Shown: positions 45,471-54,535, numbered from the stretch's first letter. The stretch: 64,000 bases of DNA from an uncultured Candidatus Saccharibacteria bacterium (GCA_938042065.1 CALISG010000001.1:1-64000); one strand, 5' to 3'. The notes: a model not told the origin generated them from the letters alone. A program made the numbers and translations.

Positions 45471-46361
45471 ATGAGTATTAAAGAACATCCACCACTTCAT
45501 GTTCCAGTATTACTTAATGACGTTGTGCGGCTGCTCAATCCTAAAGATGGCGAGAGTTATCTCGACCTGACGGCTGGATACGGCGGACACGCAGGTGCCA
45601 TTGTCGAACGAACGCATAATTATCGCGGAATGACTTTGGTTGATCGCGATGAATTTGCACAAGCAAACCTAGCGGCATTTGTCGGCAAAGGGGCAGAGTT
45701 AATACACGCTGATTTTGTCAGCGCTGCCCGGCAGTTGATTGCTATAGGTAAGCGGTTTGATATGATATTGATTGATTTGGGGGTGTCGTCACCACAGCTT
45801 GATAGGGCTGAGCGAGGATTTTCATTTTCGCAGAGCGGTCCGCTGGATATGCGGATGGATCGGCGGCAAGCTTTAACTGCAAAACAGGTGGTCAACACCT
45901 ATTCGCAGAGCGAGCTGGAGCGGATTATTCGCGATTACGGCGAAGAGCGGCCAAATATTGCGCGGCGTTATGCTGCTGCGATTATTAAGGCTAGACCGCT
46001 GGCGACAACTGAAGATTTAGCATCGGCTATCTTGAGGGCGCATGTCGGACGGCGCCAGCGAACGCATCCGGCGACACGTACTTTTCAGGCGATTCGGATT
46101 TTTGTAAACGATGAACTTGAGCAAGTACGAGCGATTATGCCATTATTACCCGAGCTGTTGTCGCAGGGCGGGCGAGTCGGTGTAATTAGCTTTCATAGCC
46201 TGGAGGATCGTATCGTTAAGCGATACTTTACCGAACAGGTCAAAAACGGCTACGAGGCAGAGCTTCGTATCATTACGAAGCATCCTGTCGATGGGGCCAC
46301 TAAAGATGTTCACAATCCGCGCTCGCGAAGTGCTAAACTTCGTGTCGCTGTGAAAATATAA
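45471..46361 (+). CDS. rsmH: 16S rRNA m4C1402 methyltransferase RsmH
   Basis: 296 residues. N-terminal HVPVLLNDVVRLL, SAM site LDLTAGYGGHAG, MILIDLGVSSPQLD and GFSFSQSGPLDMRMDR identify RsmH (MraW). It opens the division/wall cluster as in most bacteria, but mraZ is absent upstream. TATGAT (45459-45464) ends 6 bases before the ATG. Confidence 0.95.
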   Translation: MSIKEHPPLHVPVLLNDVVRLLNPKDGESYLDLTAGYGGHAGAIVERTHNYRGMTLVDRDEFAQANLAAFVGKGAELIHADFVSAARQLIAIGKRFDMILIDLGVSSPQLDRAERGFSFSQSGPLDMRMDRRQALTAKQVVNTYSQSELERIIRDYGEERPNIARRYAAAIIKARPLATTEDLASAILRAHVGRRQRTHPATRTFQAIRIFVNDELEQVRAIMPLLPELLSQGGRVGVISFHSLEDRIVKRYFTEQVKNGYEAELRIITKHPVDGATKDVHNPRSRSAKLRVAVKI

Positions 46362-46382
46362 AAACAGAAAGGAAGATGTAGC

Positions 46383-46457
46383 ATGACTCGCCGCATCCAA
46401 GTACAAGTCCAAGCCGACGTTCAGCATGACATCACTGTCGTGCGCCGTGCCGCTTAG
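46383..46457 (+). CDS. 24-residue small ORF between rsmH and ftsL
   Basis: ATG 46383 lies behind AAAGGAAG at good spacing and encodes MTRRIQVQVQADVQHDITVV plus four residues. A hairpin with stems AGAGGAGCG and CGTTCCTCT (about 46485-46520) follows. Size, a good ribosome site and the downstream hairpin fit either a small conserved peptide or a leader peptide. Unknown. Confidence 0.5.
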   Translation: MTRRIQVQVQADVQHDITVVRRAA

Positions 46458-46565
46458 GCAAAAATAACACAACTCTATAGGGCAGAGGAGCGTAATTTTC
46501 GTTTTTCTCCTAACGTTCCTCTGGCTTTTGAGTGTCAAAATAAATAACAAAAACGAATCCACCAC

Positions 46566-46916
46566 ATGTCATATTCACGAACTACACAATTTAATAGCCG
46601 GCGCCAAAGTAATTATGAGCGCAACCGCAATACAGTTGCTTTTGCATCGGCTATCAAACTCGGCCCGATTTCTAACGCGATTATTATTGCACTTCTCCTG
46701 ACGCTGCTAGGTCTGCTATACTTAACACAAGCGGGGAGTGTTTCGGGCTATGATTATGAGTCAAATGACGTCAGTAATAAAATTTCGACGTTGACCGAGC
46801 AGAAGAGCGATTTGGCGGTTGAGAATGCTCGCCTAACAGCTCTGCAATCAGTTAAAGACAGCAGCGTTGCTCAAAGGATGGCTACCCCGGCTGATACTCA
46901 GTATGTAAGCAAATAG
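46566..46916 (+). CDS. ftsL: FtsL/DivIC-like division protein
   Basis: 116 residues: a basic cytoplasmic N-terminus (about 1-33), one membrane helix (about 36-57), then an extracellular coiled coil with ISTLTEQKSDLAVENARLTAL. Sequence identity in this family is low; the call rests on this layout and the position between rsmH and the transpeptidase gene. Confidence 0.8.
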   Translation: MSYSRTTQFNSRRQSNYERNRNTVAFASAIKLGPISNAIIIALLLTLLGLLYLTQAGSVSGYDYESNDVSNKISTLTEQKSDLAVENARLTALQSVKDSSVAQRMATPADTQYVSK

Positions 46917-46929
46917 GAGTTCTAAGATC

Positions 46930-48687
46930 ATGAGTGTATCGCCAACTCGTTTTATTCGACGCTCTAGAGTTGGCTTTTTGTTTAGTATAGTGTTGGTCGT
47001 CTCGGCCATTTTTGTAGTACAGCTTTTCGTAGTGCAGGTAGTGAGGCATGATTACTATGTAACACAGGCTGATAATGAGCAGATTAAGAAGTTCACGCTC
47101 AAAGCGCAGCGCGGCGAGATTTACGCTATGGACGGCAGCGACCCGAAGCCGTTGGTGATGAACGAGACGGTCTATAAAGTTTGGGCAGATCCAACACAAG
47201 TGTCTGACAGGCAGGCGGTGGTAGATACGCTGAATAGCGTCGCTGGCGGCAACGTAGTTGATGGTTTTGCGGCGCTGATCGACAAAAAACCTAGCCGCTA
47301 CCAAATTTTGACGAAATATATTACGCGGACGCAGGCTGAATTAATCAAGAAGAAAAAGCTAGCGGGTATTGGTTTCGAAGTCGGAACGCGCCGGGTTTAT
47401 CCTGAAGGACGATTGGCTAGCCAGGTTTTGGGTTTTGTTAATCACGAGGGTAAAGGAGTATATGGCTTCGAGCAAGCTAATAACCAAACTCTGTCTGGGC
47501 GCGACGGTATGCTCAAAACGGTGACGGATGCTCGCGACGTACCGCTAACAATTGGCGATAAGAATGTCCGTCAGCCGGCAGTAAATGGCCGGAGTATTGT
47601 TTTGACGATTGATCGTAACATTCAGGCACAAGTCGAATCAGCGCTAGAGAGCGGTGCTAAGCGTAGTAAAGCCACCAGAGCAAGCGCTATTGTCATGGAG
47701 CCAAGTACTGGTAAGATATTAGCAATGGCTAACATGCCGACATACGATCCATCGAATATCAGTAATTCTGACGTGTCGGTCTTTAACAATGATACGATTT
47801 CGCATCCGTACGAAGCGGGCTCTGATGTCAAGACTTTCACGGTAGCGACCGGAATCGACAAAGGCGTTATCTCGCCGCAGAGTACTTACAACAATACTGG
47901 CAAAATCAAGGTAGAAGATATCACGATCAATAATGCTTCTAAAAACAGCTTCTTGAACGGCGACATCACTATGCAGACAGCGCTGAACTGGTCGCTAAAT
48001 ACTGGTATGGTAACGATTGCGCAGCGGCTGGGAAATGGTTCTTATATTACTCGCGGCGCGCGCGATACGATTTACGATTACTTTTATAATCGTTTCCGGC
48101 TGGGGCAGCTGACTGGTATTGAGCTGGCGAATGAGGCGGGCGGCACAGTTATTTCGCCAGCACAGCAAGAAGGTAATGCCGTGCGTTACAGTAATATGGT
48201 GTTTGGCCAGGGTATGAATGTGACAATGCTGCAGGTGGCGAGCGGTTTTTGTTCGGTAGTTAATGGCGGCGTATATCATGCGCCAACGATTATTAACGGC
48301 ACAATGGGCGATGGCGGCAAGTTCGCGGCTACGGCGGCGAAGACCAGCGCTCGTGCTATCAGCGAAGCTTCGTCGCAGACAGTGCGCGAAATGGTGCATC
48401 AGGCTCATTATGCGACATATAAGCCGCATGACGACTCGGAACGCTGGCTAGTCGGCGGCAAGACCGGTACTTCGCAGGTGATTGTTAACGGCAAGTATGA
48501 TGATAACGAGACGATTGGTACCTATCTGGGTTTTGGCGGCGAATACGGCAAAATTCCGCGTTACGTTATCATGGTAGAGATAGCGGCAGACGGCCGCGGT
48601 ATGGGCGGCGGCTCGGACGCTAAGCCTATTTTCAACGAGATATCCAACTGGATGATAAAATACTTAAAATTAGCCCCGAGAGAGTAG
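46930..48687 (+). CDS. ftsI: penicillin-binding protein 2/FtsI, division transpeptidase
   Basis: 585 residues: N-terminal membrane helix (about 17-40), dimerisation domain, and transpeptidase domain with SxxK (S in AGSDVKTF near residue 298), SLN near 354 (NWSLNTGM) and KTGT near 511 (GGKTGTSQV). It cross-links septal peptidoglycan with FtsW, encoded two genes later. The usual P-G-S before the active serine is A-G-S here. The KTG segment is intact. Confidence 0.94.
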   Translation: MSVSPTRFIRRSRVGFLFSIVLVVSAIFVVQLFVVQVVRHDYYVTQADNEQIKKFTLKAQRGEIYAMDGSDPKPLVMNETVYKVWADPTQVSDRQAVVDTLNSVAGGNVVDGFAALIDKKPSRYQILTKYITRTQAELIKKKKLAGIGFEVGTRRVYPEGRLASQVLGFVNHEGKGVYGFEQANNQTLSGRDGMLKTVTDARDVPLTIGDKNVRQPAVNGRSIVLTIDRNIQAQVESALESGAKRSKATRASAIVMEPSTGKILAMANMPTYDPSNISNSDVSVFNNDTISHPYEAGSDVKTFTVATGIDKGVISPQSTYNNTGKIKVEDITINNASKNSFLNGDITMQTALNWSLNTGMVTIAQRLGNGSYITRGARDTIYDYFYNRFRLGQLTGIELANEAGGTVISPAQQEGNAVRYSNMVFGQGMNVTMLQVASGFCSVVNGGVYHAPTIINGTMGDGGKFAATAAKTSARAISEASSQTVREMVHQAHYATYKPHDDSERWLVGGKTGTSQVIVNGKYDDNETIGTYLGFGGEYGKIPRYVIMVEIAADGRGMGGGSDAKPIFNEISNWMIKYLKLAPRE

Positions 48688-48708
48688 GGTAGGGAGTATA
48701 ATGGTAGT

Positions 48709-49743
48709 ATGTCGATTGTAACTTTTGGAAACGAATTGAACTCGGTTTTTCTAATGAGCTTGATGGCATTTCTACTGGCGATGCTGCTAACGCCAGTATA
48801 TACATATTTTGCTTACAAATATAAATTCTGGAAAACACAGCGTACAGCAGCGGTAACTGGCGAAAAACTCAAGATTTTTAACTTATTACATAAGAAGAAA
48901 ATCGAGCGGCATATTCCGACGATGGCGGGAATAATTGCCGTATTGGCGATTGTGGCGGTGACACTGGCCTTTAATCTGGATCGAGCGCAAACTTGGCTGC
49001 CATTGGCGGCGTTGGTTGGCGGCGCGGTGATTGGTCTGATTGATGATATTTTGAATGTTTTTGGCTCTAACCGCAAGGATGCTGGCTTGCGTAGCTGGGT
49101 GAAATTTGCCATGATTATCGGCGTCGGGCTGGTGCTGGGCTGGTTTTTCTTCTGTAAGCTCGGCTACTCGTCGGTGCATATCCCATACGTCGGCGATTGG
49201 CAAATGGGCGCGTGGATTGTCGGATTGTTTGTGTTTGCGGTGGTAGCGACGGGTAACGCGGTCAATATAAGTGACGGCTTGGATGGTTTGGCGGGCGGTT
49301 TGCTGGTAATGTCATTTTCGGCATTTGGTGTGATTGCGCTACTGCAAGGCCATTTGAAATTAGCGGCGTTCTGTTTCACAGTGGTCGGCGCGTTGCTGAG
49401 TTATTTGTGGTTCAATATCTTTCCAGCGCGGTTCTTTATGGGCGACGTTGGCAGCTTTGCTTTTGGGACGAGCTTGGGCGTGGTAGCGATGATGACCAAC
49501 ACGCTGTTTTTGCTGCCGATTATCGGCATATTGTTCGTGGTCGAGGCTGGGTCGAGCTTGTTGCAGATGACCAGCAAGAAATTATTCCATCGCAAGATAT
49601 TTCTGTCGGCGCCGATTCATCATCATCTGGAGGCATCAGGCTGGCCAGAGGCTAAAGTGACGATGCGTTTTTGGGTGATTGCTGGCGTGGCGGCTTTCGT
49701 GGGTATAGCAATGGCGATGACCGGGGGGCACATCGCTCCGTGA
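48709..49743 (+). CDS. mraY: phospho-N-acetylmuramoyl-pentapeptide-transferase MraY
   Basis: 344 residues, about ten membrane helices. Makes lipid I from UDP-MurNAc-pentapeptide and undecaprenyl phosphate. Seen: LIDDILNV with the catalytic aspartates, NISDGLDGLAGG, FMGDVGSFAFG and the HHHLE motif near the C-terminus (APIHHHLEASGW). TATAAT (48697-48702) ends 6 bases before the ATG, so there is an internal, leaderless promoter inside the cluster. The stop overlaps the ftsW GTG. Confidence 0.95.
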   Translation: MSIVTFGNELNSVFLMSLMAFLLAMLLTPVYTYFAYKYKFWKTQRTAAVTGEKLKIFNLLHKKKIERHIPTMAGIIAVLAIVAVTLAFNLDRAQTWLPLAALVGGAVIGLIDDILNVFGSNRKDAGLRSWVKFAMIIGVGLVLGWFFFCKLGYSSVHIPYVGDWQMGAWIVGLFVFAVVATGNAVNISDGLDGLAGGLLVMSFSAFGVIALLQGHLKLAAFCFTVVGALLSYLWFNIFPARFFMGDVGSFAFGTSLGVVAMMTNTLFLLPIIGILFVVEAGSSLLQMTSKKLFHRKIFLSAPIHHHLEASGWPEAKVTMRFWVIAGVAAFVGIAMAMTGGHIAP

Positions 49744-51038
49744 TTGGCGCTCGGCATCGCGACAGGTACGTACAATTTACCGATGGCAAAATCCAGCGTA
49801 AACACCGGCCTGATTATTGGTTGGTGCTATGTGCGGCGTTGTTAATGCTGGTAGGAATGATAATTGTTTATTCGGTCGGGCCGCAGTATGCTAATTTGCA
49901 GAATAGTGCTTATGGCAGCGATTATTCTAGTACATATTTCTTTTTCAAACAGCTTATGGGTATTAGCCTGGCAGTTAGTGGTTTTGTACTGCTAGTATTA
50001 GTACCGTTTGATTATCTCAAGAAGTATATTTTTCAGTTAATGATGATTGGAATTGGCTTATCGTTTTTGCTTTTTTTGATTGGAAATATTCTGCATATTG
50101 ATGCAATAGCGCAGAACACGCTAGGCGCTTATCGCTGGTTTCACTTGGGGCCAGTTAATTTTCAGCCGTCTGAGCTGCTAAAATTAGCGATGACTTTGTA
50201 TATGGCGGTGTTTTTAGGTAAACGCTACCAAGAGGGTAAGATAAACGACTTGAAAGAAACAGTCTACCCAGCGGCGGCGTTGGTCGGCTTTTTGTTATTT
50301 ATTGTCGTAGTGTTGCAAAAAGACATGGGCTCGGGGGTGGCGATAGCGGCGGCTGCGGCGTCGATATTTATGGTGAGTACGATAAGAATGAAAACTCTGA
50401 TGCAAATTGCATTAGTGGGCGTGCTATTTCTGGGGCTCACGGCAGTAACGGCGCCGCACCGGTTGGAACGGATTACGACGTTTTTCGGAGCGAGTAAATC
50501 AGCCTCGCAAGACGATAACGATTATCATATCAAAAACGCAATGATTGCGTTGGGGACAGGCGGGTTAACTGGCCGCGGTATCGGCAAGAGTATTCAGTCG
50601 ACAGGCTACTTGCCAGAGGCAATTAACGATTCGATTTTTGCCGTAATTGGCGAGATTTTTGGTTTTGCCGGGACGGTGTTGGTAGTAGTGCTGTTTGCAG
50701 CTTTGTTGCTGCGGGTTTTGCGAGTTGCTGAATATTCGCCAGATATGACCAGGCGATTGGTAGTGGCGGGTATTTTTGGCTGGTTATTTGCGCACTTTTT
50801 CATGAATATTGCATCAATGATTCACTTAGCGCCGTTAACAGGTATAACGCTGCCGTTCTTGAGTGCTGGCGGTAGTAGTATGCTGTTTTCGGGTGCGGCT
50901 TTGGGGATCGTTTTCCAGTTATCGCGATATACTGCACATAAACCAATAGATATAGGAGGCCAAGATGCGGATATTAGCCGTAGGCGGCGGCTCGGGGGGT
51001 CACGTTACTCCAGTCGTCGCCGTGTTGCGAGAAGTTAA
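49740..51038 (+). CDS. ftsW: FtsW, SEDS-family peptidoglycan polymerase
   Basis: 432 residues from GTG 49740, which overlaps the mraY stop by four bases (GTGA); the longer frame from 49671 lies inside mraY and is not needed. Ten membrane helices; conserved GAYRWFHLGPVNFQPSELLKL and LPFLSAGGSSMLF are SEDS hallmarks. Polymerises septal glycan with FtsI. The C-terminal tail is very basic (SRRRRLGGSRYSSRRR) and is encoded in the 74 bases that overlap murG. Confidence 0.94.
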   Translation: MIGARHRDRYVQFTDGKIQRKHRPDYWLVLCAALLMLVGMIIVYSVGPQYANLQNSAYGSDYSSTYFFFKQLMGISLAVSGFVLLVLVPFDYLKKYIFQLMMIGIGLSFLLFLIGNILHIDAIAQNTLGAYRWFHLGPVNFQPSELLKLAMTLYMAVFLGKRYQEGKINDLKETVYPAAALVGFLLFIVVVLQKDMGSGVAIAAAAASIFMVSTIRMKTLMQIALVGVLFLGLTAVTAPHRLERITTFFGASKSASQDDNDYHIKNAMIALGTGGLTGRGIGKSIQSTGYLPEAINDSIFAVIGEIFGFAGTVLVVVLFAALLLRVLRVAEYSPDMTRRLVVAGIFGWLFAHFFMNIASMIHLAPLTGITLPFLSAGGSSMLFSGAALGIVFQLSRYTAHKPIDIGGQDADISRRRRLGGSRYSSRRRVARS

Positions 51039-52152
51039 AAAACAGCAGCCAGATGCAGAACTGCGGTTTTGGGTTGACCGCAAATTTAGCAAGCAAGCGC
51101 GCAATGTTATGGCTAGCTTTGATAGCTCGGTGCGCGTAGATGTCATTGCTAGCGGTAAATTACGCCGCTATCATAATCTTAGCATTGTGCGTCAGCTGCT
51201 ACGCTTACGGACGATTGTGTGGCCAAATTTTGTTGATGCGCTAAAGGTGTGCGTGGGTTTTGTTCAGAGCCTAGTGAAACTAATCGCCTGGCGTCCAGAC
51301 GTGATATTCACGAAAGGAGGCTACGTTTGCATGCCAGTCGGTTTGGCGGCACATGTGCTGCGCATTCCGCTGGTAATTCACGACTCAGACGCTCATCCAG
51401 GGTTAACTAATCGCGTATTGGCACGTTGGGCTGATCGCATTGGCACTGGCGCTCCGCTAGAGTATTATCCGTACCCCAAGGCGATTAGTCGTTACGTTGG
51501 CGTACCGATCCGCGAGGGATTCAAGCCGTACAGCGAGCAACAGCGCCGCGTGGTTAAGGAAAAACTAGGATTTCCAAGTAACAGACCGTTAGTGCTGGTT
51601 ACTGGTGGCGGTTTGGGTGCGGAACGGTTGAATAATGCTGTGACAGATACTATTAGCGAACTTACACAGTTCACTAGCGTAATTTTAATAACTGGTACTG
51701 GCCAGTATGCCGAGATCCGGTGGCGGTTGCCAGAGGATACATATCAAGTTAGAATTTATGATTTTGTTAGCGACGGCATGATTGATATGCTTGGTGCGGC
51801 TGATATTGTGGTAGCGCGAGCTGGTGCGACCACAATTCTCGAGTTGGCAGCGCTGGCCAAACCGACGATTCTGGTGCCGAACGGCTTTTTGACTGGCGGT
51901 CATCAAATTAAAAATGCTAAGGTGTATGAAGACAAAGGTGCTGTCAAAGTCATCGACGAAATGCAAATGGAAAAAACGCCGCAGTTGCTCGTTGATGAGA
52001 TAAAAAACCTTATTGACAATCCTGCAGAAGCACAGCAAATGGGGCAGGCTTTTCTGTCGTTTGCACATCCTGGTGCTGCTAAAGATATGGCCGATATGAT
52101 TCTAGATGCTGCTAATAGCCGCCGAACGAACCCTGATAGCGCTGCAAAATGA
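50965..52152 (+). CDS. murG: UDP-GlcNAc transferase MurG
   Basis: 395 residues. N-terminal VGGGSGGHVTPVVAVL, FTKGGYVCMPVGLAA, GGGLGAERLNN and GATTILELAALAKPTILVP identify MurG, which converts lipid I to lipid II. AGGAGG (50955-50960) precedes the ATG, so the start inside ftsW is real; the overlap is 74 bases in another frame. Confidence 0.95.
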   Translation: MRILAVGGGSGGHVTPVVAVLREVKKQQPDAELRFWVDRKFSKQARNVMASFDSSVRVDVIASGKLRRYHNLSIVRQLLRLRTIVWPNFVDALKVCVGFVQSLVKLIAWRPDVIFTKGGYVCMPVGLAAHVLRIPLVIHDSDAHPGLTNRVLARWADRIGTGAPLEYYPYPKAISRYVGVPIREGFKPYSEQQRRVVKEKLGFPSNRPLVLVTGGGLGAERLNNAVTDTISELTQFTSVILITGTGQYAEIRWRLPEDTYQVRIYDFVSDGMIDMLGAADIVVARAGATTILELAALAKPTILVPNGFLTGGHQIKNAKVYEDKGAVKVIDEMQMEKTPQLLVDEIKNLIDNPAEAQQMGQAFLSFAHPGAAKDMADMILDAANSRRTNPDSAAK

Positions 52153-52171
52153 TATAATTAATACCACAAGC

Positions 52172-53122
52172 ATGTTTGGTATGAGATCGAAAAAATCTAA
52201 ATCACGCCGCGCCGCACAGCCTGTGCGGCGCCGTGCTGTGGTTGATGATAACTCGCCTAGTGTGGGAACATTATTTCGGTGTAATCGTACCTTGACTGGT
52301 AGCCTCATTTCCTCGGTGCCTAGTCCTAATGAGCAATCGGCTAGCTTGCAATCACCGCGCGTGCAGGCGCACAACCTGAAGCGCAAACGCCGTTCTATCC
52401 GCTTAGCACTGATTGGTGCATTAATGCTAATTTCAGGTTTGGGGTGGCTACTTACTCAGATTATTGTCGAGCCGAAAGTGCAAATTGTCGGCACCGGTAA
52501 CGATCCAGAAGTACAAACTGCCGCCCGCGATTATGCAGCGGCCATACAAGATTACCTCTCTGCTAATCCGCTCGAGCGGCTGGCTGTAAATATCAATGCT
52601 AATAATCTTAACCGAGCCATTCAAAGTAGATACCCAGAAGTGTCTAGCGTGTCGCCGCCAGCTAAAGGTGCTCTCTGGTCGGCCGATTTTTCGGTTAACT
52701 TGCGCTCGCCAGTGGTTTATTGGCAATCTGGTAGCATGAAAGCTTATGTTGATAGCACAGGTGTAGTATTTGAACGTAATATCCTTGGCACGTCAGTTAT
52801 CGCCGTCGAGGATCAAACTGGAATTCGTGCAAGCGTTGGCAATTCAGTAATTAGCGGCCGTTTCCTGCAGTTTATCGGTAAGGTTGTGGGGCATTTCAAA
52901 GAAAACAATCTTACTGTTAATAAAATGATTCTGCCAGCTAGTACTACTCGCCAGGTGCTAGTCAGTCTCGACGGGGTGGGGTACTCGATTAAAATGACAG
53001 TTGACCGCCCAGCGGCTGGCCAAGTCGAAGACGCGGTGCGTGCCATCCGCTATTTAACGAACAGAGGAATAATTGCAGAGTATATTGATGTGCGGGTGAG
53101 TAGGCGGGCTTTTTATAAATGA
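52172..53122 (+). CDS. ftsQ: FtsQ/DivIB-like division protein
   Basis: 316 residues: a basic cytoplasmic segment (about 1-72), one membrane helix (about 75-97), then a POTRA-like extracellular region starting KVQIVGTG and a beta domain with VNLRSPVVYWQSG, YVDSTGVVFE. The call rests on this layout and its place at the end of the cluster. TATAAT at 52153-52158 lies 13 bases before ATG 52172. ftsA and ftsZ do not follow; the prophage does. Confidence 0.8.
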   Translation: MFGMRSKKSKSRRAAQPVRRRAVVDDNSPSVGTLFRCNRTLTGSLISSVPSPNEQSASLQSPRVQAHNLKRKRRSIRLALIGALMLISGLGWLLTQIIVEPKVQIVGTGNDPEVQTAARDYAAAIQDYLSANPLERLAVNINANNLNRAIQSRYPEVSSVSPPAKGALWSADFSVNLRSPVVYWQSGSMKAYVDSTGVVFERNILGTSVIAVEDQTGIRASVGNSVISGRFLQFIGKVVGHFKENNLTVNKMILPASTTRQVLVSLDGVGYSIKMTVDRPAAGQVEDAVRAIRYLTNRGIIAEYIDVRVSRRAFYK

Positions 53123-53634
53123 GAAAGAGGCTTTAGATAGAAGGCTACCCCTGCACTGGTGGGCTATGTTCTACTTTTGTTCTATTAAACAGCTAAATAG
53201 GCTAGGTGAAAAAAACTATATTAAAATATTGAAAATGCAAAAAGTCAAATAAAGCAGGTGGGGCGGGAAAAGTAGTAGGGGACAATATTTTTGAAAAAAT
53301 GCAAATTTATTCTCACAGCGCTGAGATTTTTTCTGTGGATAACTTAAGTCTATAAACATGTGCTACATGTGCTAATTACTACAATTTAAATTTCGAGTTT
53401 GTTTTCGAGTGTGCGGACTTATATCTATAGAACTGCTGATTGGCGGTATTTTTTGTATAGCGAATAAATATAAAAGTAAAAGTAAAAGTAAAAGTAAAAG
53501 ATGACTCTAGCAGCGTGGTTAAGGCTCCCCATTTTAGACCAAGATTAATAAGCTGCGGCTTGTATCAAGTAAAACCGTTGTTTGCGAACGTATGAGATTA
53601 ATCATCCTGACAACATAGATTATAAGACGTAAAA
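53123..53634. other. 512-bp AT-rich gap before the prophage
   Basis: No credible reading frame. Contains a single perfect DnaA-box-like TGTGGATAA (53334-53342) and a short tandem array of AAAAGT units (about 53471-53500). No tRNA gene is visible, so the prophage is not inserted in a tRNA. Confidence 0.6.
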
Positions 53635-53654
53635 CGGACATTGTGCGACGTTAG
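53635..53654 (+). repeat. left attachment repeat of the prophage
   Basis: CGGACATTGTGCGACGTTAG, identical to 58039-58058. The half ACATTGTGCG matches 9 of 10 bases of the dif XerC side (ACATTATGCG in E. coli dif); the other arm (AAGACGTAAAA) is a poor match. Flanking bases differ at both ends, so the identical core is exactly 20 bp. Confidence 0.85.
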
Positions 53655-53712
53655 ACTTTTGTATTGTTTTTTGATACGGTATTTTTATAAATAATTAATG
53701 GAGGTTTACCCT

Positions 53713-53940
53713 ATGCAACCATCGACACAATTACCAGAAAATTTAAAGTCTCGCCTGTCTCGCGTGTATTTCGCGCAGCGGACATTTACTGACGATTCTG
53801 GTAAATCTGTAGCCTACGAACGTCTTGTTTTGGAGGTTTTAATTAAGGATAAGCCGTTTAATCTTGAATTTAAGGTTTCGGATAAAGATAAAGCAATTTT
53901 ATATTTGGCTGATGTCGTTGATCAGCTGGCTATGCTTTAG
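53713..53940 (+). CDS. small prophage protein, candidate ssDNA-binding (gV-like)
   Basis: 75 residues from ATG 53713, which has GGAGG at 53700-53704; the in-frame ATG at 53698 overlaps that site. Strand-rich with alternating charges (KDKPFNLEFKVSDKDKAILYL), as expected for a small OB-type protein. Placement next to the initiator in the circular form supports a gV-like role in coating single-stranded phage DNA, but there is no diagnostic motif. Confidence 0.55.
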   Translation: MQPSTQLPENLKSRLSRVYFAQRTFTDDSGKSVAYERLVLEVLIKDKPFNLEFKVSDKDKAILYLADVVDQLAML

Positions 53941-54020
53941 TTCGGTTTTTGTTCTTTGACCAGCCAGTAAGTCGTTAAACTGTATGGGTAATATTAACTT
54001 TAACGGAGGGTAAAACGCTT

Positions 54021-54221
54021 ATGTTTCCAGTTTTACACGAAGCGTCGACGCCGAATACTGCGTTGTTGACGCCGGAGGTTGCTGGCAATATCTTTACTAG
54101 CATGTGGGGTGTTGTGTCTGCAAATTTTGCTGGTGTTGCTGTTTTGCTGGGCTCGGTTGCCGGTCTTATGATTGCAGCTAAGCTCATCAATGGCGCGCGT
54201 AAGGGTAAAGTACGCGTTTAG
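54021..54221 (+). CDS. major coat protein, pVIII-like
   Basis: 66 residues in the classic pVIII order: an N-terminal amphipathic part (about 1-30), a hydrophobic membrane segment FAGVAVLLGSVAGLMIAAKL (about 38-57) and a basic C-terminus (NGARKGKVRV) to line the DNA. There is no obvious cleavable signal peptide. GGAGGG (54005-54010) precedes the ATG. A strong terminator follows at once, as after gene VIII of Ff phages. Confidence 0.8.
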   Translation: MFPVLHEASTPNTALLTPEVAGNIFTSMWGVVSANFAGVAVLLGSVAGLMIAAKLINGARKGKVRV

Positions 54222-54225
54222 CTGA

Positions 54226-54253
54226 GTGGGGGTTTCCTGCGAGATTCCCCCAC
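54226..54253 (+). terminator. terminator after the coat gene
   Basis: GTGGGGG (54226-54232) pairs with CCCCCAC (54247-54253), loop of 14 bases, followed by CCCTTTA. Partial termination here would give more coat mRNA than mRNA for the minor proteins downstream. Confidence 0.75.
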
Positions 54254-54268
54254 CCCTTTAGGATTTAT

Positions 54269-54421
54269 ATGGATACAATTTCGATTTACGATATCATTAA
54301 TGCAATTCTCGGGTTTACCCGTGATTTGCTTGTTTATTTTTCACCACTGATTGGTTTACTCGGAGGATTAAAGTTTTTAGCGGATTGGATTCATAAGTTA
54401 ATTTTTGGCAAGAAAGTGTAA
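54269..54421 (+). CDS. tiny membrane protein, pVII/pIX-like
   Basis: 50 residues, beginning MDTISIYDIINAILGF and containing one hydrophobic segment (about 20-38) and a basic end KLIFGKKV. Filamentous phages encode two such minor tip proteins next to the coat gene. The next tiny gene starts 3 bases later. No homology can be claimed at this size. Confidence 0.6.
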   Translation: MDTISIYDIINAILGFTRDLLVYFSPLIGLLGGLKFLADWIHKLIFGKKV

Positions 54422-54424
54422 TTT

Positions 54425-54535
54425 ATGCCTGTAACACAAGAATTTTTAATTAGACTATCTGCGTTTTGGTTGGCTATTTTTGTTGGTTTTTTATTAGTAG
54501 TTTGGTTAAGTGGTGAGCGCAGAGGTAGCCGGTAA
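54425..54535 (+). CDS. tiny membrane protein, pIX/pVII-like
   Basis: 36 residues: MPVTQEFLIRLSAF, a hydrophobic helix (about 12-28) and a basic tail GERRGSR. The stop overlaps the next start as TAATG, so it should be translated with the pIII-like gene. Confidence 0.6.
   Translation: MPVTQEFLIRLSAFWLAIFVGFLLVVWLSGERRGSR

Noticed and set aside
53334..53342. Perfect DnaA-box-like TGTGGATAA in an AT-rich gap, possible origin
   Set aside because: Only one box, no dnaA or dnaN nearby, and the strand flip at the prophage suggests a terminus rather than an origin.
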